Source: Hypoxylon rubiginosum
Taxonomy: Eukaryota; Ascomycota; Sordariomycetes; Xylariales; Hypoxylaceae
Direction: 5' to 3'
Length of the DNA stretch: 64,000 bases
NCBI GenBank assembly: GCA_902806565.1
Contig: CADCXA010000025.1
Coordinates: forward strand, 2,914,001 to 2,978,000
In this document: positions 58,498 to 64,000 of the stretch, in pieces
Position numbering within the stretch: position 1 is the first letter of the stretch
Layout: every line of letters begins with the position of its first letter
Position numbers and translations under genes: made by a program
The notes under the pieces: model-generated
Database searches by the model: none
Seen by the model: the letters and a program-made list of their open reading frames with translations, nothing else
What the model was told of the DNA's origin: nothing

Positions 58498-61400
58498 GGC
58501 GTGTGCGACCTCACGCTAGCTATTATATACCCAGGACCTAGGTAGGCTAGGTAGGTAGGTACTGTACTACGATGAGAGCGCGGGTAGTTATAAAACAGTA
58601 GAGCTAGCTAGCTACTCATACGTATAAAGGGACTTTCCAACTCGCAACTCGCACCCCGACTTCTGGCATTGTCTGTTGAAGACAAACCGTTTACACGTCG
58701 TTGAAGACCTCAAAAAAGTTCCAGTTTTCTAATGTATACCTAGATGCCTTACGAGACCGAGGAATTAGGTAGAGACACAGACAGAGAGAGAGAGAGAGAG
58801 AGAGAAGGGGGAATTTTGAATCCGGCACGAAGAATGTGCCGCCCTTCCCGTTTGGGGTGACCAGTGGGCCTTTGTCGATTGCCGATTGGCTGACCCTGAA
58901 CTTCGACGTACCTGAACTCCAGGTCCACCCTCCAGGTCCACGGTGCGTTTACTTGCAAAATCCTGGGGCTAGGAGGTATTAGCCGCCGCCATCTCCCTTT
59001 GCTTTCCGGGCTGCCGTTTGTGATGCTCACTCAGTGGGGAGAAGAAAAAAAGAAGGGGGCGATGACGCCACGCATGGGACGAGCATGGGACTAGGGACTT
59101 GCGTCTCTGTATGTAGGTACGGTGGTGATAGTACATGTAGTACACATCTTAGGTACCTAATGTAGGTAATAAGACGACAGAGCCTCGGCAGCCGCCAAGA
59201 AGCATTTAACTCCATTGCCTTCATCCGTCGAGTTGTAAGATGTGACAATATTTTCCAAAATTCGAGAGAAATTCGAGATCTATGACTTTAAGCCAGTCGA
59301 CTCCTCATATTTTTTTCTCCTTTCCCGTCTTTAGTTTTTTTCACCGGTTTCCTCTCTCCTCGTTCTGACAAGAAACACCTAGGTCTAGACCGAAAACAAT
59401 TATATTTGCAGGTAAACAAGCCCGCCACCACCGCCGTCCGTGTGCTTGGGCCCTCAAACGACTTATCCTCACGGTCTACATACAAACCCCGTTGACAAAC
59501 CCCCATTTTTACCAACCCCCCTTTTTACACCCGTATCTTCGGATCCCCTGCCGTATCACTGGGGAATGCTAAGATTACCAGCTCGTCGGTAGTCCCATGT
59601 CGCAATAGATCATGCAGTAAGCTGTGGTTTATGCGCTCAAGATATGCCGTGTACCTGCGGTAGATCTACATACGGCTTTTTGGCGAGGTCCCCTTAGAAG
59701 AGCTACCGGGTATGCATTCAACAGCTACGAGGAGTCATATAATTGGTACGGACTAGAGCTGCTCTCCGTTTGGCGCACAGAGGTAGGTATCTTGTCTAGC
59801 TTCACTGGTGAAGCTATCAAAAAAAGTAATAATCACTTACACCACGAGTCCGGCTTGATTCGCCAGCTCATCTACACGGCAGCAGGTCAGCAAGCCAGGG
59901 GAAGCCAGATATTGACTCGGCACGTCATCATCAAACAGGACATATCTCTCATCCAGTGCCAAGGGTACCTAAGGCCGAGTATGTGTGAGCGGTACGAGCG
60001 GTATTACGACGGCGCTCCTAATCTTGTCATATTTGACGGCATCGAATCTGCGAGGCTAACATGCGGGAGGCTCGATCCACACGGGTTAGATATGGAAAGG
60101 TTGGTTGCACAGGGCCACCCACAATCTGACTGCCGTTGACTATCAACGTTGGCGGGCGTGTCTCAAACGGATGACAGGGTATGTGTCTCGTTGGAGGTAG
60201 CAAAAACACAGCTCTCCCTCCCCCAGGAGCTATTACAAGATCGATCGAATACACTAGACTGGTGGCAGGTGAGTTTCTTTGGGCCGCACTGCAGGATTTA
60301 TATAGGTAGGTATATATGCAGACTGTGGTGAACGGTATGTGTGAAGGAGCACGCCTTGCTTGCAGAGAAGAGCACAGCTTTGGCCGTCTAATGTCCGGGG
60401 AGCGTGGAGAATGATCAGGTACCCGCAACCTGGAGACAGGAAGCCTCGCCACCAACCTTATCTGGTAAACATATACGGGAGGATAGCTCGTGGGGGTTGA
60501 TACTAGGTAGAGCGTCTATTCTGACGCTTCATTGGGCCTCGGTACCCATTTCCGATCCGTCCGGCAGCTGTCACTTAATATCTTCCCAGCTAACTTGTCC
60601 TAAACGTGACGTTTGCATGATGGGGACTCCGCTGGTTAATCTAGATGATAAGCCGTCCTGAGAAGAAGAAGATGTAAAGGACTGCAACCCCCGCTCTCGT
60701 ACTTCATACTCAGGCATCGAAATATCATGTAGGACGGATCCATACCGTATTGGTATACTGCTGCGTCTTGAGAAGCATCACCTGGGGGCAACAGCCTTGT
60801 CGGATAGGCTGTACCGTACTCCTGGGGTCAGGGGTCTTAGATCCCAGTTGACATATCGGATTTTATATAAATATATATGACAGTGTTAAAAATGGCTTGT
60901 TGATCAATGGCTTTGACGGTAGGTACCATAGTATATTAAATCGCCGAGACGCTGGCGGGGGATACCGAGTTTCTTCCCCAGACAGACTTCGCACATGGTG
61001 TCTCGGTTGAGTCTTCCACCGTTCGCACCGAGCCTGAATTACTGTACATTTTGTGAGCCCAAGCGGGTATCGAATAACGGGCATAACCAGAGGTTGTCAT
61101 GAATTATGTTTAGGCCTTGAAGTTGATTGGTCGGCAGACAAGTTGGCAGCAAAGCAGGGTCCCGCGTCTGAGCTCGCAGCAAGGCTCACGTAGAGTTAGA
61201 ACCCAAGGGCCAGAACCAAACAGGCAAATGAAGACGAAATACTAGACCGTCGGAGTGGAACTGCTTTGGTTGGCCGAGAGGCATTTTCTCCTGCGTATAC
61301 CGTAGCCGGGATAAGTCGTCATTTAGCATACTCAACGCTAGCTGCTGTCACTTGCAGATGTCCGTAGCTTTGCATAATTAGGGTCACTGGTTCTCGGTTG

Positions 61401-62620
61401 GCGTCAAGAGCAACCTATAACAGTTTTTTCGATATAGTTAGATTGTCCGTTGCTGCAGAATCTCTCCTCGTGCAGAATCATTGCAGGCAGAGCCGCAGCA
61501 AGATATGACAACGCAAGGATGGGCCCTTGCTTAACTTGCTTAGCTTTGACAACCCGTACTTGAGTCATCTAAACTCATCGTTGACGGACGGGCCAAAGTT
61601 GCTTCTAATCGTTTTGGTAATCCCTTTTGAGAGACTTGCTTCCCGTCCTCCACTTCGGTCCCTTGTTCTCCACCCATTATCAATGACCAGGTGTTTAGAA
61701 AGCTCTAGGATTTGCGTTGTAGGCCGTATCTAAAAAAGACAATGGGTGAGCTTCTCGAAGAGAGGGCGCTCCGTATGAATGGTATTAGTTGCGACATATC
61801 CCTCCCGAGAAATCCGGATCTTGATCCCGTCGACTCTTCGCTTTCTCGTGTGAAACTTCTTAGACAATTTCCCAGACAAGGGGCGAGTCTACCGTATCTT
61901 CGGTTGGTGATACACCAAGAACTTGCCACTGTAGAAGTATTTATCTGCAAAATCAATACCTTTACCTGCATTCCTGCCCGTCTTCAGCAGTCGTGGCAAA
62001 TACCGTTCGGTTCGCAGAGTTCTTCCTTCATATCAGATTATACCCTTAAACCAGGCCAGCTACTCATATTCTACCCTCAGATCTGTCCCTGAACTGTTTC
62101 CTAAGTTCCAGTTAGGGGGGATAGCTGCGGGAACGGTTTCTCATCCTCGGGAGGCCGCACGAAAGCTGCATCGCTACCAAGAACACCGGTTCCTGACCGC
62201 CAGGCTCTACTGCAAGCATACCCAACACCCAGTTTGCCGGCAGACCGTCAAGCGGGGTATCGAAGATATTCCTCTAGCCCAAGGCCCGCGCAGAAGGCCG
62301 ACAGAAGCGGCGGTGAATCTTGGGGGAGCGAAGAACGGGGGGTTGTGGCTAGTGGGCGAAGGCGAAAAAGGGGAGGCAAGACAAAACCTTAGATCAGCAT
62401 CAAGCAGATGTCCAAGATGTTTATGAACCTGACGCAACCCCAGCCTGTCTGGGCTGACCGTCAACCCGATGACATCGACTATACATTGGAGTCTCACATC
62501 TATAATTTGGACAGAGAGCGCTGGCATAGGCTCCTTTGTCATCAACTCTTCATCCACTACTGCTGCCCAGAGATATTCCCCTTGAACGACTTACTGTCTC
62601 AGCGACAGACCCCGTGGGCG
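58498..62620. other. 4.1 kb gene-poor spacer
   Basis: No supportable gene. The most open frame is 59624-60139 (plus, 171 codons, non-ATG start), with reading such as NSYEESYNWYGLELLSVWR but no known motif. Another is 61712-62092 (126 codons). A GA microsatellite lies at 58783-58805 and CTAG-rich runs near 58535-58570. The right end is the promoter or leader of the Myb-like gene; its frame stays open back to ATG 62408. Confidence 0.5.
58783..58805. repeat. (AG)n microsatellite
   Basis: About eleven AG dinucleotides in the spacer upstream of the amidotransferase gene. Confidence 0.9.
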
Positions 62621-64000
62621 ATGGATTACCAGCAGCCATGGTTCCCGCAAATGGCCGCAGACAGTGGGGATGAAGCCACTATGGTAAGATCACCAACCCC
62701 TTGGTCTATCGAAGCGAAGACTTACGCGTAATTTTTCGCAGGCCGATGATCTTGACAGTGACTACCTTCCGCGTACTTATGCGAGTACGCCGTACCAAAC
62801 GACTACCGCTGGTGTCTCAGCCATGAACCCCGGGAGGGAATTTGGTCCGAATCAGCCCCAACACAACAAAGAACTAGCGGGAAACGACCAAACGTTTCTA
62901 TCAAACCTCCCCACAGCAAACGCCTATACTCGAGGCTTCGAGGCCAGCTATGACCCCCGACAACATCCCTGGCAGGCGTACAACACGACTGGGGGTTTCC
63001 AAGCGGCCAATTACCTCGACTTCTCGAGCGGTCTGGCTGGCAATAACTGGCCCGACAGAGTGCAGGTCTTTGGGGAGCCTTCCGAAGGACCCCATGTTAG
63101 CCCCAGCAGCTTCTCTTCCTCAGCTCCCTCCTCGGCAACTTCCGAGGCCATGACGATGAGCCTTAACCGAGTGGCAGCCCACGGCAACACGACTAGCAAC
63201 CATCAAGGTAACAACTCCGGCCCTGCCACGGACGGCTCCGGCAACGCCTGGGGATCGAGCTGCCCTTCTACCATTTCTCCCAAGGTGCTACAAATCCGTC
63301 CGTCGCCGACCCCAACCTCGTCGTCAGAGTCGATTCGTACCAAAGTCGGCGACGCTGATTTCGGCTCCCCTGTACCCAAACATCACCACCACCCTCGTAG
63401 CCCGCTCTCTCCTCAGCGGACATACCCAAGGCCACGCAAGGAACTCCCTAGCAAGCCAGGCAAACCGCGCCCAGTATCGACATCATCATCGATGGCTTCT
63501 TCCGACTCGCGGCACTTCAAAGACAAGAGCCCGATGCCCCCTCAACAACCTGCGAGCCCCCAGATCCCGCCGCACAAGTCTAGGGTTGCCCAGTTGAAAA
63601 GAGAAGACCAGGACGACATGCCTCTAGGAGCCGAGGGTTCCTCGGCCCCCGATCGTAGCACCAGGGTTGTGGACGGAGGACGGGCTGCCAAGGACGACTT
63701 TCTTATCCGGTCCAAGCTGGCGGGTATGACGTATAAAGAGATCCGTCGCAAGGGCAACTTTTCGGAAGCCGAGTCGACCTTGCGAGGACGGTTTCGCACC
63801 TTGACAAAGGACAAGGAAGCCCGCGTGAGAAAGCCGGAGTGGCAGGACAACGATGTAAGTTCCCCAGGTATAAGGTACATATAGCATGGCACTCTCCGTC
63901 GCTAACTAAATGAACGACGAAGATTCGTCTGCTCAGGAAGGCGGTTCGAAAACTACATAAAGGCGACGAGATGTCGCAGGCTAAGGCGCCGTGGGGACAG
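62621..64000 (+). CDS. Myb/SANT-like fungal regulator, 3' end missing
   Basis: Probable DNA-binding regulator. The visible exons are 62621-62683, 62742-63854 and 63923-64000, with introns of 58 and 68 nt; the gene runs off the right edge. The start is MDYQQPWFPQM; ATG 62408 in the same frame is an alternative that would add 71 residues. The first 330 residues are disordered, Ser/Pro/Asn-rich, with HHHHP and PRPRKELPSKPGKPRP stretches. The domain then begins: DDFLIRSKLAGMTYKEIRRK, then FSEAESTLRGRFRTLTKDKE and ARVRKPEW...D|IRLLRKAV. This is a well-known fungal Myb-like pattern with tryptophan and acidic spacing. The exon 3 reading KLHKGDEMSQAKAPWGQ continues it. At least 417 residues are present. 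Confidence 0.85.

Overview
The window is nuclear DNA from a filamentous ascomycete. The genes carry short GT-AG introns (mostly 49-105 nt) with CTAAC/CTGAC-like branch sites. The protein set is typical of Pezizomycotina: a fungal rhodopsin-fold membrane protein, Zn2Cys6 and C2H2 regulators, a Nep1-like secreted protein, dynactin p62, and an F-box/WD40 protein. Gene content and the many CTAG-centred intergenic palindromes suggest Sordariomycetes, possibly Xylariales; that placement is inference.

Layout, left to right: the 5' end of ribosomal protein uL1 (minus, running off the left edge); a 5-exon rhodopsin-fold membrane protein (2670-4187, +); a 4.2 kb gap; a C2H2 zinc-finger regulator (8385-10400, -) with a long upstream leader; a Zn2Cys6 regulator (13627-15680, -); a second 4.2 kb gap; a conserved fungal protein with an SP/SY-rich N-terminus (19901-21052, +); a large Zn2Cys6 regulator (22467-25050, +); a Nep1-like protein (26808-27694, +); an uncharacterised conserved protein (29083-29886, +); an EXPERA/emopamil-binding-like membrane protein (30795-31673, +); an 844-residue fungal protein (32129-34783, -); dynactin p62 (36989-38850, +) convergent with ribosomal protein eS7 (39098-40100, -); a Cys-rich single-pass membrane protein (41655-42710, +); a zinc alcohol dehydrogenase (44043-45197, -); a small four-helix membrane protein (45830-46297, -); a basic protein with a Met-Pro-Gly tail (47926-48981, +); an F-box/WD40 protein (51197-53375, +); a frameshifted gene relic near 55 kb (-); a class I glutamine amidotransferase (57511-58497, -); and a Myb/SANT-like regulator running off the right edge (62621-64000, +).

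I see no secondary-metabolite cluster, CRISPR array, tRNA, rRNA or intact transposon. The genes look like a mix of housekeeping functions (uL1, eS7, dynactin) and regulatory or environment-facing functions (four transcription-factor-like genes, the membrane proteins, the secreted Nep1-like protein) separated by gene-poor spacers of up to 4 kb. No pathway links neighbouring genes clearly. Exon structures were built by hand from splice consensus, reading phase and family motifs; where a start or junction is uncertain the entry says so.
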